Shown here: piece after piece, positions 15,028 to 24,064 of the stretch | How positions within the stretch are numbered: position 1 is the first letter of the stretch | Layout: every line of letters begins with the position of its first letter | Assembly (NCBI RefSeq): GCF_000632715.1 | Contig: NZ_BAWO01000001.1 | Location: 1-64,000, forward strand | From: Parageobacillus caldoxylosilyticus NBRC 107762 | GTDB taxonomy: Bacteria > Bacillota > Bacilli > Bacillales > Anoxybacillaceae | Direction of reading: 5' to 3' | DNA: 64,000 nucleotides | Program-made: the position numbers and the translations under genes | The notes under the pieces: generated by a model | Told to the model about the DNA's origin: nothing | Seen by the model: only the letters and a program-made list of their open reading frames with translations | Database searches by the model: none

Positions 15028-17163
15028 TTAGTTGTTATTCATTTCTTCCGTGTTTGTCTCTGTGTTTCCGCTTGTTGTATTGTTTGCAATATTTCCTTTT
15101 GCTCTCTCGGCTTTCAGCTTAAAATACGCATCTAAAATTCGTCTGCCGATTCTATCGTTAATGCCGTCGCTCTCTCCTTGCGTCGCCCAAGGAACGACAA
15201 CAGCAAACGCCACTTCCGGATTATTATACGGAGCATATCCAACTAATGTCAAATTATATGTTGGATCATTTCGTCTGCTTTGGATCGGTCCGTCATAAAA
15301 TGCTTCCGCTGTTCCCGTTTTGCCAGCCGGCTTATATGGCGCATTGGCGAAATACGCATACGCTGTTCCTTTCGGCATCTGCATCACCCGGCGGAATCCT
15401 TCCTGCACCCGTTTAATATACTCTGTCTTCATATCGATACGATTCAATACAACCGGTTCAAATCGCTGGACAATCGGCCCCAATTCCTTTGCATTATCCG
15501 TCGCCTTGCGAATCTCTTTGACAATTTGCGGCTTCATCCGATAGCCGCCGTTGGCAATGGTTGATACATATTGCGCCATTTGCATCGGGGTGTACATATC
15601 GTATTGGCCTATGGCAAGGTCTAGCAATAGCCCGGCTCCCGTTGCTTTTCCTTGAAAGCCGCTGAGCTCGTTTGGCAAATCAATTCCCGTCTTTACTCCC
15701 AGCCCGAATTGGCTAAAATACTTGCGAATGGTCGTGAACGCTTCCGGATTAACGCTTAATGACCGATGTGGGCGATACTTCCCGCCGCCGATGGCAATCG
15801 CCGTTTTAAACATATACACGTTCGAGGAACGCTGCAGCGCGGTCAACTCATTGATAGTCCCCATCGTCTGCCATGACTTTTTAGGGGGCGTGCCTTTGAT
15901 ATATAATGGTTCGTCAACGATGTAAGTATTCGGATGCAATACTCCTGTTTGAAAGCCCGTCAGCACCATCGCTCCCTTGACTGCTGATCCCATGGCATAA
16001 GCTGAGGTGATGTTGCCAATAGCATAATCAACAAATTGTGTTTTTCCATGTTCATCCTTTGTGAGCAGTTTTCCAGCCATGGTTAAAACTTCTCCCGTTT
16101 TCGGGTTCATCATCACCACAAACGCCCGATCAAGCAGCGGGGATCGTCCCTTCCGCTTTGTTGCCATGATTTCTTCTTCGATGATTTTTTCCACCTGCTT
16201 CTGAAGTTCGATGTCGATCGTCAGTACAAGATCCTTCCCGCGCTCTCCATTATATATTTGCTCTATCGAAGTCACATTGCCGGACTTGTCCACGACATTT
16301 TTGATTTTTGCCTTTTTGCCATGCAAGACATCCTCGAATTGCGCTTCAAGGTAGCTTTTCCCAACCCGGTCATTGCGGCTGTAGTCACGTGCCAGAAAAT
16401 AGTCGATCCGTTCGCGCGGAATTCCTTCACCATCTTTCGTCACATTGCCGAGTACAGAACGAAACGTATTTCCATATACATAGTGACGGTCCCAGTCGAC
16501 GGTCGTATTTACTCCTGGCAATTCCTCTAAATGCTCACTCACCACTGCATATTCTTTATCTGTTACATGATCATTTTTCACCGTCTGCGGCGTTAGTGCA
16601 TAGCCGCTGTCCATTTCATGTTTGATAGCAATGATTTCCAATTCTTTTTTTGTAATTTCAGCTAAATCAGCTGGCGTAATGCGTTTTAATGTCAGCTCAT
16701 ACACTTTTTTATCGATTTCCTTCTGCGACAATCCTTGTTGTTCGAGCTTTTTCCGCTCTGCTTTACTTACTTTTTTTTCCGCTTTCTCTTTTCGCGTCAA
16801 AATCCAATAGTCTTTCATGTCGCGTTCCGTTACTTTATCAACCGGTTTGTCGATATATTGCGCCAGCTTGCGCGCCGCTTTCAGTGTATCTTCCGGTGTC
16901 GTTGTCTTCGAACGCGTATAGGTGATCGCTTTTCTCGGGATATTATCTACGATCACCTGATGATAGCGATCGTAAATTTTTCCACGCGGCACCGGCGTGC
17001 TGACAATTTCATCTTCCGTGCGCTCGGCCTCCTTCCGGTAGTCTTCTCCATAAACAATCTGTACGACACCGAGCCGTAAAATAAGCGCCGAAAACAGCAA
17101 AAACACAACAAAAAAAAGAATATTTAACCGAAACGGCACTTGCGCCCGTTTTTTCTTTTTCAA
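15028..17163 (-). CDS. pbpA: Class B penicillin-binding protein 2 (PbpA)
   Basis: A 711-residue elongasome transpeptidase. One membrane anchor (about 13-35), a pedestal/dimerisation domain with a charged, coiled insertion (120-170), then the transpeptidase with SAVK (393-396, nucleophile S393), SSN (446-448) and KTG (615-617). B. subtilis PbpA has the same neighbours (sodA, yqgE). Start is TTG at 17163 with GGAGGAAGCGGG just upstream. The Asn/Thr-rich tail after about 680 is probably disordered. Confidence 0.95.
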   Translation of the reverse strand: MKKKKRAQVPFRLNILFFVVFLLFSALILRLGVVQIVYGEDYRKEAERTEDEIVSTPVPRGKIYDRYHQVIVDNIPRKAITYTRSKTTTPEDTLKAARKLAQYIDKPVDKVTERDMKDYWILTRKEKAEKKVSKAERKKLEQQGLSQKEIDKKVYELTLKRITPADLAEITKKELEIIAIKHEMDSGYALTPQTVKNDHVTDKEYAVVSEHLEELPGVNTTVDWDRHYVYGNTFRSVLGNVTKDGEGIPRERIDYFLARDYSRNDRVGKSYLEAQFEDVLHGKKAKIKNVVDKSGNVTSIEQIYNGERGKDLVLTIDIELQKQVEKIIEEEIMATKRKGRSPLLDRAFVVMMNPKTGEVLTMAGKLLTKDEHGKTQFVDYAIGNITSAYAMGSAVKGAMVLTGFQTGVLHPNTYIVDEPLYIKGTPPKKSWQTMGTINELTALQRSSNVYMFKTAIAIGGGKYRPHRSLSVNPEAFTTIRKYFSQFGLGVKTGIDLPNELSGFQGKATGAGLLLDLAIGQYDMYTPMQMAQYVSTIANGGYRMKPQIVKEIRKATDNAKELGPIVQRFEPVVLNRIDMKTEYIKRVQEGFRRVMQMPKGTAYAYFANAPYKPAGKTGTAEAFYDGPIQSRRNDPTYNLTLVGYAPYNNPEVAFAVVVPWATQGESDGINDRIGRRILDAYFKLKAERAKGNIANNTTSGNTETNTEEMNNN

Positions 17164-17229
17164 CCCGCTTCCTCCTTTTCCTCGCCCATTTTCTTCTTAT
17201 ATTGTAAAAGAAACAGGCCAACTTTTCTA

Positions 17230-17276
17230 GAAAAAAAACATGGCACAGGGGGCTGCCTATGCCGGGGAGCCCCCTT
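17230..17276 (-). terminator. GC-rich hairpin at the end of yqgE, probable weak terminator
   Basis: AGGGGGCT/AGCCCCCT arms overlap the yqgE stop; eight T follow only after a further eight bases, which is untypical. It may reduce rather than stop readthrough into pbpA. Confidence 0.4.
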
Positions 17277-18543
17277 CTTCATTAGTGAACTTTGGCTGCA
17301 GAAACGACCGCCTTGCTTCCTCTGTTTCATGGTCATCAAAATGAATGCGGCGGATAAAAAAGTAAATAATGAAATGCCCCGCTCCAAGTATTAACATTAA
17401 AATCGGAATTCCCGTTTTTTCCTCAAAAAAGGTGATCGTCGCCAAAAACGACAGAATGGATACAATCCGGCCGCCGTTTAAAAACAATTCACGGACGACG
17501 ATATACTCAATCCGCATTTCCGCCGATTTCCAGCTTCTCCCTATTACATCAAACGTTAACGAAGAATACGGAACAAGCAACAACGGATAAGCAATGGCGA
17601 TCGTGACCGCATACAAAATCAAGCGCGGATAAGAGACGTGAAAAACGATTAGAAAAATGGCGCCATATAGCAATAAACCGCCGCATAAAATCGCTTTTTT
17701 CCGATATTTCCGTTTCATCAGCCGGGAAACAACGTAATAAGCAATGAATGAGGTTAGCGAGTTCACAAAGCCAAATTTCCCCAATGCCAACTCGCTTTTC
17801 GAAGTAATATACACCAATACGGAAATGACAAAGACAAATGTTCCTTCACGCAACCCTTGAAAAAAATGAGCGTTCGTAATTAATCTCCAATTTTGATTAT
17901 AATTCCGCTCTTTTAAAATGCGAAGAAACAAATAGTTTCCATCTGCCGGTCGCCGATGTAGAAAAAAGCTTAAAATGACGGCAATGATAAACAGGATGAG
18001 GGAAATGGAAAAGATCAGCGTATATCCCCGCGTATTGGCTAAAGAAGAAATAATATAGCCGGCAGCGATTGGTCCAATCATTCCGGCCATCGAAGTAAGA
18101 ATGCCGAAAAACCCGTTAAAAAAATCACGAGTTTCCGGTTCGGTAATTTCAAATGTTAATACGTTAAAGGCAAGCCAGTAAAATCCATACCCGATCCCTA
18201 AAAGGGCGCCTAGCAAAATCAAGTAATAATGAGCACGACTGCCGACAAGCAAAACAGTAATAAAAAAAACCGCCAAAAACGATACACCTAACCGCAATAC
18301 AATAATGCGGTCTACTTTTTTTGCCAATTTTCCAGCGAAAATAAACGTTATCGGCTGTAACGTAACAACTGATAAATTGTATAGAGCCAAATCACGAAAC
18401 TCTCCAGACTGTTTCCATAAATACACATTGACGAACGTATTGGAAAGAGAAACACTCAATGCATAAAATCCGCCGATGCATAGCAGCAACACTAAATCCC
18501 GCGTAATTTGTTCTTGACCAGTAATTTTTTTGATGATTGCCAT
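17257..18543 (-). CDS. yqgE: YqgE, MFS-type membrane transporter
   Basis: A 428-residue polytopic protein with about twelve hydrophobic segments in two groups of six separated by a hydrophilic loop near 190-205, the major facilitator layout. Length and place between pbpA and sodA match B. subtilis YqgE. The ATG at 18543 follows GGGGAG six bases upstream; the open frame extends 48 codons further without a site. Substrate unknown. Likely transcribed with pbpA. Confidence 0.88.
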   Translation of the reverse strand: MAIIKKITGQEQITRDLVLLLCIGGFYALSVSLSNTFVNVYLWKQSGEFRDLALYNLSVVTLQPITFIFAGKLAKKVDRIIVLRLGVSFLAVFFITVLLVGSRAHYYLILLGALLGIGYGFYWLAFNVLTFEITEPETRDFFNGFFGILTSMAGMIGPIAAGYIISSLANTRGYTLIFSISLILFIIAVILSFFLHRRPADGNYLFLRILKERNYNQNWRLITNAHFFQGLREGTFVFVISVLVYITSKSELALGKFGFVNSLTSFIAYYVVSRLMKRKYRKKAILCGGLLLYGAIFLIVFHVSYPRLILYAVTIAIAYPLLLVPYSSLTFDVIGRSWKSAEMRIEYIVVRELFLNGGRIVSILSFLATITFFEEKTGIPILMLILGAGHFIIYFFIRRIHFDDHETEEARRSFLQPKFTNEEGGSPA

Positions 18544-18637
18544 GGTAAACTCCCCTTTTCGTCTAAAGGGTAGTGTTGCAATTTTTCGCTGTTCTATGCA
18601 TCGGGGATGGAAAAAGGAAAAAATCACTATCCTTTGC

Positions 18638-18676
18638 AAAAAAGATTGGGCTAAAAGTTTCCTTTTAGCCCAATCT
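18638..18676 (-). terminator. Terminator of sodA
   Basis: Perfect 15-bp stem AGATTGGGCTAAAAG with a 4-base loop and six T on the minus strand, separating sodA from yqgE. Confidence 0.9.
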
Positions 18677-18694
18677 CTGTATTGCATCAGTTCA

Positions 18695-19309
18695 TTATTT
18701 CGCTTTTGCTTCGCTGTAGCGTTTTGCTACTTCGTCCCAGTTGACAATGTTCCAGAATGCGGCAATGTATTCCGGACGGCGGTTTTGATATTTCAAGTAG
18801 TAGGCATGTTCCCAAACGTCCAGGCCAAGAATTGGAGTTTTCCCTTCCATTAATGGAGAATCTTGGTTTGGCGTGCTTGTTACTTCAAGTTCGCCATTGT
18901 TCACTACAAGCCAAGCCCAACCAGAACCGAAGCGAGTCGCAGCTGCTTTTGTAAATTCTTCTTTAAATGCAGCAAAACTGCCAAATTTTTTATTGATAGC
19001 CTCTGCTAGTTCACCTGTTGGCTCACCGCCGCCGTTTGGTGAAAGAATGGTCCAGAATAAAGAGTGGTTAGCATGCCCGCCGCCATTATTGCGAACCGCT
19101 GTGCGGATGCTTTCTGGAAGTGCTTCCAAATTGCTGAGCAATTCTTCAAGCGATTTGTTTTGTAAATCCGGATGGCCTTCTAAAGCGGCATTTAAGTTTG
19201 TTACATAAGTGTTATGGTGTTTTGTGTGGTGAATGTTCATGGTTTCTTTGTCAATGTGCGGCTCTAACGCATCATAAGCATAAGGTAATTGCGGTAATTC
19301 AAAAGCCAT
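18695..19309 (-). CDS. sodA: Manganese/iron superoxide dismutase
   Basis: A 204-residue superoxide dismutase converting superoxide to peroxide and oxygen. Metal ligands: H in the N-terminal [13 protein letters not shown], a second H in NHSLFW, and D and H in LDVWEHAYY. Gly/Gln features favour the Mn-type usual in Bacillaceae. Strong GGAGGAG before the ATG at 19309. Transcribed alone from a promoter with a perfect inverted repeat around the -10 (19341-19373). Confidence 0.98.
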   Translation of the reverse strand: MAFELPQLPYAYDALEPHIDKETMNIHHTKHHNTYVTNLNAALEGHPDLQNKSLEELLSNLEALPESIRTAVRNNGGGHANHSLFWTILSPNGGGEPTGELAEAINKKFGSFAAFKEEFTKAAATRFGSGWAWLVVNNGELEVTSTPNQDSPLMEGKTPILGLDVWEHAYYLKYQNRRPEYIAAFWNIVNWDEVAKRYSEAKAK

Positions 19310-19340
19310 ACTAACTCCTCCTTTTTTGTTTTTATGTACC

Positions 19341-19373
19341 CGAACGCAAAATAGTATAACCATTATGCGTTCG
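19341..19373 (-). promoter_or_regulatory. sodA promoter region with inverted repeat flanking the -10
   Basis: A TATACT -10 (19353-19358) on the minus strand with only a weak -35. Perfect 8-bp arms CGAACGCA (19341-19348) and TGCGTTCG (19366-19373), spacer 17 bp, flank it symmetrically. The sequence does not resemble the PerR or Fur box. Confidence 0.5.
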
Positions 19374-19436
19374 TTTAAAATTAGCTTACCAAAATTGCCA
19401 CAATGTTTCAATTTATTTGCTTATAGCTCCCATTGC

Positions 19437-19490
19437 TTAACATACTTTACACATTCTCTTAACAAAATATTAAAAATAATTCGTTACATT
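19437..19490 (+). promoter_or_regulatory. PhoP-box promoter for the chemoreceptor gene
   Basis: TTAACA (19437-19442), TACACA (19448-19453), TTAACA (19459-19464), TTAAAA (19470-19475), all at 11-bp steps, then 9 bp and TACATT (19485-19490) as a -10. The second repeat is the weakest. Geometry is identical to the arrays before pstB and pstS. The transcription start would be near 19497, about 37 bp before the ATG. Confidence 0.72.
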
Positions 19491-19533
19491 GGGGGATGAC
19501 CAGATTTCATACGGATAAAGGAGCGAATAAAGA

Positions 19534-21264
19534 ATGAAACGACATAAACAGACCTGGCCGAAGTTTTTCTCACTTCCATCTACGATAAATAATGTGCGTT
19601 TCACACCGTTTTCCTTGATCAGCAGCCGGAACCTACAGACCATTTTAGTATTCGTCATTGTTTTTATCACGTGCATCTCCTCCTCGATGATCGCTTATAT
19701 CGGTTATGAAAAAAACAAACAAGTCGTCATCCGCTCCATCGAACAACAAATGCAGCTGTCCACTGAATTAATGATTGAAAAAATTTCAATGTTAAAGTCT
19801 TCAACTACCAATGAGGAATTTTATAAAAAGCTGCCCTACGTGCTAACGCTGAACCAGCGCAAGTTTCATTCCCTCGGCTTGCGACCGATGCAATTTGTCA
19901 TTACAAAAGAAAAAAGAGCTGAAAAGTTAGGAGGGCTTTCTAGCCCGTTGCCGTCTTTACCTCGTTCTGTCATCAAACAAATCGAAAAACAAAAGCAAGG
20001 AATCCTCCATTTTCAAGGATTGACTTTATCATTTGCGCCTTCTATTGATTTAAACGGGCAAATATATGTTTTAGCTCTCCAAAAAGAAGACTATTTGCAA
20101 TCCGTTTTTGAATATAGACGGATTAGTATTCTAGTTTCGTTGCTCACCATATTGTTCACTAGTTTTATCGGTTTTTTTATTATCCGCCGATTTACTCAAC
20201 CGATTGCTTCATTAAAGCAGGCGATGCGTCAAGTAGGAAAAGGAAATTTGCAAACAAGAGTGCAGCTTGCTTATTCTAGCAAAGATATCCGAACATTGGC
20301 AGATGGATTTAACCAAATGGTTGACAGCCTTACTACGCTCATTGAACATGTAGATGCAAGCTCGAAACATATCACCGCATCTTCGCAAACGTTGCGGCGC
20401 ACCTCCCATGAAACGAAAAAAGCGTCAGAGCAAATTGCCATCGCCATATGCGAAGCAGCAAGCGGCACCGAAAAACAAGCGAGCTCTTCCATAAAAATTT
20501 CGCAATTTTTCCATGAAATCGCAAATGGAATGGAACAGGCGGCCGCTTCCATCGCTGATGTAGAAGTCTCGACAAACAAAGCAAACGATCAGGCATACGC
20601 AGGAAACGAGCTGGTGAACCAAACGGTAAAGCAGATGAGTGTCGTACAAAAAACAGTAGGAGAAACAGCCGAAGCTATCTATATGTTAGGACAAAAATCA
20701 AATCGAATCGACCAAATCGTCTCCTTAATTAGCAATATCGCGGATCAAACGAATCTTCTTTCGCTCAATGCTGCTATCGAAGCGGCTCGGGCTGGGGAAC
20801 ATGGCAAAGGATTTTCGGTAGTGGCCAATGAAATCAGAAAATTGGCTTCTCAAACTGGCCAGGCTTCGAAACAAATTCAAACCATTATTAAAGAAATTCA
20901 GCGTGAAGTAGACCGAGCGGTACAATCAATGATCCATGGTTCACAAGTGCTCGAGCACGGAATGGAAATGATCTATCAAACGGAGGCAGCGTTTAAAGGG
21001 ATTGCCCAAGCAGTAAACAGCGTTTCGCAACAGTCGAAAGAAGTATCCGCCATTGTTCATGACGTCAGTGCTCAAACAAAACAAATGTCCACGAGCATGG
21101 AAGAGATTGCTTCCATCGCTCAGCAAATCGCTGGAAACATGGAACATGTGGCGGCCGTTACCCAGCAGCAAAGCGCTTCAATGGATGAGGTTTTGCGTGC
21201 TTCCCAATCATTAACCGAACTCGTCCATCAACTGAATGGATTGCTGCAAACGTTTAAAATATGA
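19534..21264 (+). CDS. Methyl-accepting chemotaxis protein, putatively PhoP-controlled
   Basis: A 576-residue chemoreceptor. Membrane segments at about 36-57 and 197-217 enclose an extracellular sensor of about 140 residues; a HAMP domain follows (218-270), then the long cytoplasmic coiled coil with the conserved hairpin tip [18 protein letters not shown] (417-433) that contacts CheA and CheW. AAAGGAG lies ten bases before the ATG. The sensor has no motif I can name, so the ligand is not visible. It sits between pstB and pstS-pstC-pstA and is preceded by a Pho box array, so a role in phosphate-dependent motility is inferred. It is monocistronic (terminator 21275-21309). Confidence 0.93.
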   Translation: MKRHKQTWPKFFSLPSTINNVRFTPFSLISSRNLQTILVFVIVFITCISSSMIAYIGYEKNKQVVIRSIEQQMQLSTELMIEKISMLKSSTTNEEFYKKLPYVLTLNQRKFHSLGLRPMQFVITKEKRAEKLGGLSSPLPSLPRSVIKQIEKQKQGILHFQGLTLSFAPSIDLNGQIYVLALQKEDYLQSVFEYRRISILVSLLTILFTSFIGFFIIRRFTQPIASLKQAMRQVGKGNLQTRVQLAYSSKDIRTLADGFNQMVDSLTTLIEHVDASSKHITASSQTLRRTSHETKKASEQIAIAICEAASGTEKQASSSIKISQFFHEIANGMEQAAASIADVEVSTNKANDQAYAGNELVNQTVKQMSVVQKTVGETAEAIYMLGQKSNRIDQIVSLISNIADQTNLLSLNAAIEAARAGEHGKGFSVVANEIRKLASQTGQASKQIQTIIKEIQREVDRAVQSMIHGSQVLEHGMEMIYQTEAAFKGIAQAVNSVSQQSKEVSAIVHDVSAQTKQMSTSMEEIASIAQQIAGNMEHVAAVTQQQSASMDEVLRASQSLTELVHQLNGLLQTFKI

Positions 21265-21274
21265 CCCATGTTTG

Positions 21275-21309
21275 TCCTAGGAACTAAAACATTCCTAGGA
21301 GATTTTTTT
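21275..21309 (+). terminator. Terminator of the chemoreceptor gene
   Basis: Perfect 9-bp stem TCCTAGGAA/TTCCTAGGA followed by GATTTTTTT. Confidence 0.85.
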
Positions 21310-21386
21310 ATTACCTGCGTCTTTAGTTGAATTATCAACGCGCACAATATACAATGAACATGGAGAACAGGAAGGGTGTGTCAAGG

Positions 21387-22163
21387 ATGAATATGTTTGT
21401 GCAGCTATGGAAAAGTTTATACTCGCCGAAAGATATCGCACGTTTTCGCTTTCAAGGAATCGGAAAAACGATTGGATATGTATTTTTGTTAACCTTTCTT
21501 TCCATCTTGCCGATGTTCTATTACTTAACTACTTCTTTTGTGGAAGGAATTCGCAATACAAGCGCTCTTTTACAAAATGACCTTCCTTCGTTTACGATTG
21601 AAAACGGTCAATTGCATTCTTCTGCAAAAAAGCCCATTCATATTGATCAGCACGGCTTTACCATCATTTTTGACAGCACCGGCCAAGTCACAAAAGAAGA
21701 CGTAGAGAGTTTTAGCAACGCCATCGGGCTTTTAAAACATGAAGCTGTATTAGTTGCTAATCATCAAGTGCAATATTATAGCTATTCAACGTTTCCAGAT
21801 ATGAAAATAACAGATGAAGATGTCCATTCCTTTATCGAAACCATGCAGTCACTGTTGCCTGTTTTCATCCCACTGTCGTTGCTCATTATTTATTTATTCG
21901 CAAGCGCAAGTAAATTTATCGGCATCTGTATCCTTGCCTTCTTCGGATTAATTTTGTGCAGCACTCTTGATAAAAAACTGCAATACCGCCATACTTGGAT
22001 TATGTCGGCATATGCCGTCACTTTATCAACGGTGTTTTTCACCGTTATGGAGGCGTTGCAAACGGTTGTGCCATATGCCCCATTTATTCATTGGTTCGTC
22101 TCGATTGTCGTGCTGTTGTTGGCGATCAAAGAAGTTCCTTCAGCAAAACCGCAAAACGAATAA
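21387..22163 (+). CDS. yqgB: YqgB, DUF1189 membrane protein
   Basis: A 258-residue protein with membrane segments near 28-48 and three more in the last 120 residues; the middle is an extracellular domain of about 110 residues. The opening FVQLWKSLYSPKDIARFRF and overall plan match the DUF1189 family, to which YqgB belongs. I use the ATG at 21387 because GGAAGGGTG lies upstream; an ATG 20 codons earlier is possible. Close to sodA as in B. subtilis. Function unknown; DUF1189 proteins are sometimes linked to maltodextrin loci elsewhere. Confidence 0.82.
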   Translation: MNMFVQLWKSLYSPKDIARFRFQGIGKTIGYVFLLTFLSILPMFYYLTTSFVEGIRNTSALLQNDLPSFTIENGQLHSSAKKPIHIDQHGFTIIFDSTGQVTKEDVESFSNAIGLLKHEAVLVANHQVQYYSYSTFPDMKITDEDVHSFIETMQSLLPVFIPLSLLIIYLFASASKFIGICILAFFGLILCSTLDKKLQYRHTWIMSAYAVTLSTVFFTVMEALQTVVPYAPFIHWFVSIVVLLLAIKEVPSAKPQNE

Positions 22164-22193
22164 GCCACTATCGCTTCCGATAGTGGCTTTTTT
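22162..22193. terminator. Bidirectional terminator between yqgB and pstA
   Basis: Perfect 11-bp stem AAGCCACTATC/GATAGTGGCTT with a 6-base loop and T-run on the plus strand. It closes the pstSCA transcript with no trace of pstB behind it. Confidence 0.85.
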
Positions 22194-23112
22194 ATGCAAC
22201 ATTGCTCATTTTCTTTTTGGTTGTTCTTCGGCGATTCCCTGTAAAATAGCGCTGCAATGCAGCGGACGCAAAACGAGCGGTAATATTAAACAAAAGAACC
22301 ATTATCACTAATATCGCTGCGGATTTCGCTGCAATGATTTTGGCATCTGGAACAATTCCCTCTGAATTTAATTTCCAAATGTGTACGGTTAACGTTTCTG
22401 CTGGTCGAAAAACATTCAATGGGTGTGCTTTGCTTGATAAATCGGCAGCAAAGTTTAATAACGGCGTCGTCAATCCTGCTGTATAAATTAACGCAGCTGC
22501 CTCGCCAAAAATTCGTCCCGCCGCTAAAATAACCCCTGTCATTATTTGCGGGAGAGCGGACGGAAGAATTACTTTCACTAACGTCTGCCACCGCGTCGCT
22601 CCTAACGCAAGACTGCCTTCTTTTATGCTCGAAGGCACATCTAAAATCGCGTTCTCACATATACGCGTCAATCCAGGCAAATTTAATATCGTAATCGCCA
22701 ACGCGCCGCCAATTAACGTGTAGCCCCATCCTGTTAGCGTCACAAACGCCAATAATCCAAACAATCCAACGACAATCGATGGGAGAGACGCCATCGTTTC
22801 GATGCACAGCCGAATAAAGTTAAGCATTCTTCCTTGTTTGGCGTATTCCGCTAAATAAATTCCTGCCCCTAATCCCAACGGAACAGAAATCAATAACGTA
22901 ATGACAAGCATATAAAGCGAGTTAATAAGTTGCGGGCCAACTCCTCCCCCTGCTTGCGTGTTGCTCGGTTTTCCAAACAGAAAATCTGGCTGCCAAAATC
23001 CCCAGCCTTTCGACAAAACCGTCACAAAAAAGAAGATAAGCAAACTAATGACGAATGCAGCAATGACATAGAATATACTTGTCCAAACTTTATCAACCAC
23101 TCTCGATGTCAT
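22192..23112 (-). CDS. pstA: Phosphate ABC transporter permease PstA
   Basis: A 306-residue permease with six membrane segments. The ABC-contact (EAA) loop is CENAILDVPSSIKEGSLALGA followed by TRWQTLVKVILPSALP, as in PstA. It forms the phosphate channel with PstC. The start has GAGGGG nine bases upstream and lies one base after pstC. It is the last gene of pstS-pstC-pstA; the usual pstB copies that follow in B. subtilis are missing here. Confidence 0.97.
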   Translation of the reverse strand: MTSRVVDKVWTSIFYVIAAFVISLLIFFFVTVLSKGWGFWQPDFLFGKPSNTQAGGGVGPQLINSLYMLVITLLISVPLGLGAGIYLAEYAKQGRMLNFIRLCIETMASLPSIVVGLFGLLAFVTLTGWGYTLIGGALAITILNLPGLTRICENAILDVPSSIKEGSLALGATRWQTLVKVILPSALPQIMTGVILAAGRIFGEAAALIYTAGLTTPLLNFAADLSSKAHPLNVFRPAETLTVHIWKLNSEGIVPDAKIIAAKSAAILVIMVLLFNITARFASAALQRYFTGNRRRTTKKKMSNVA

Positions 23113-23113
23113 C

Positions 23114-24004
23114 TTATCGTTCCCCTCTTTGCCCGATCATTCGTATAAGCACAATAAAGAAAAAGGAAATAAACAACAAAATCATCGCCAATGTCCACAA
23201 TGCATTGTTCCAAGCAGTACCGTTTATCGTATTCGACATATCCATCGTTAAAATTCCTGTTAGTGTCGCTGTCGGACTATATAATCCTGAAGGGAGTTTC
23301 ACCGTGTTTCCGATTACCATTTGCACCGCCAATGCTTCGCCAAACGCTCTCGCCAATCCAAGGACGATACCTGTTAAAATTCCTGTTCGTGCTGCTGGAA
23401 CGATCACCCGGCTGATCGCCTGCCATCTCGTTGACCCAAGTCCGTATGACGCTTCTAAGTAAGAAAACGGAACGCCACTAAGCGCATCTGACGCGATGCT
23501 TGTTATAGTCGGTAAAATCATAATGCTTAATACGATAATTCCAGCTAACAAACTAAATCCTACACCGCCGAACCATTCACGAAGAAGCGGAATAAGAAGA
23601 GTAACACCTAACCATCCGTAAACGACGGACGGAATGCCGACAAGCAGCTCTAAAACAGGTTTTAGTACGGCTGAACCGAATTTTGGAGAAATAAAATTCA
23701 TAAAAATAGCAAGGGCGATCGCAATCGGTGTGCTTAACAACACCGCTCCAATGGATACGAGCATTGACCCGACGATAAAAATAACGGCGCCATATTTTGG
23801 ATGCGAATCACTCGGCTTCCATTCTGTTGAAAACAGCATTTCCTTTAGAGAAATTCCGTTTTCTGTAAATGACTGGATTCCTTTTCCGCAAATAAACGCA
23901 ATGATCGAAAGAGTAGTAATAACGATCAATAGGCCGCAAAAAGTGACTAGGATCCTTCCGATATATTCGTTTTTCCAATAATTCAGCCTTCTTTTCTCTT
24001 TCAT
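23114..24004 (-). CDS. pstC: Phosphate ABC transporter permease PstC
   Basis: A 296-residue permease with six membrane segments and the EAA loop ASDALSGVPFSYLEASYGLG then STRWQAISRVIVPAAR. Family length is normal. It pairs with PstA. It lies 60 bp after pstS, a gap that in many pst operons carries a processing site or stem that raises PstS output; I see no clear hairpin there. Confidence 0.97.
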   Translation of the reverse strand: MKEKRRLNYWKNEYIGRILVTFCGLLIVITTLSIIAFICGKGIQSFTENGISLKEMLFSTEWKPSDSHPKYGAVIFIVGSMLVSIGAVLLSTPIAIALAIFMNFISPKFGSAVLKPVLELLVGIPSVVYGWLGVTLLIPLLREWFGGVGFSLLAGIIVLSIMILPTITSIASDALSGVPFSYLEASYGLGSTRWQAISRVIVPAARTGILTGIVLGLARAFGEALAVQMVIGNTVKLPSGLYSPTATLTGILTMDMSNTINGTAWNNALWTLAMILLFISFFFIVLIRMIGQRGER

Positions 24005-24064
24005 CCTTCCATCACCTCATGAAGAATAAGACTGGCCAAACGATGTAGCCAGCCTTTAATGGAA

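Noticed and set aside
19500-19533. Sigma-D motility promoter for the chemoreceptor
   Set aside because: ACGGATAA at 19511-19518 is only a partial -10 and there is no TAAA 15 bp upstream; the Pho-box layout is the better explanation.
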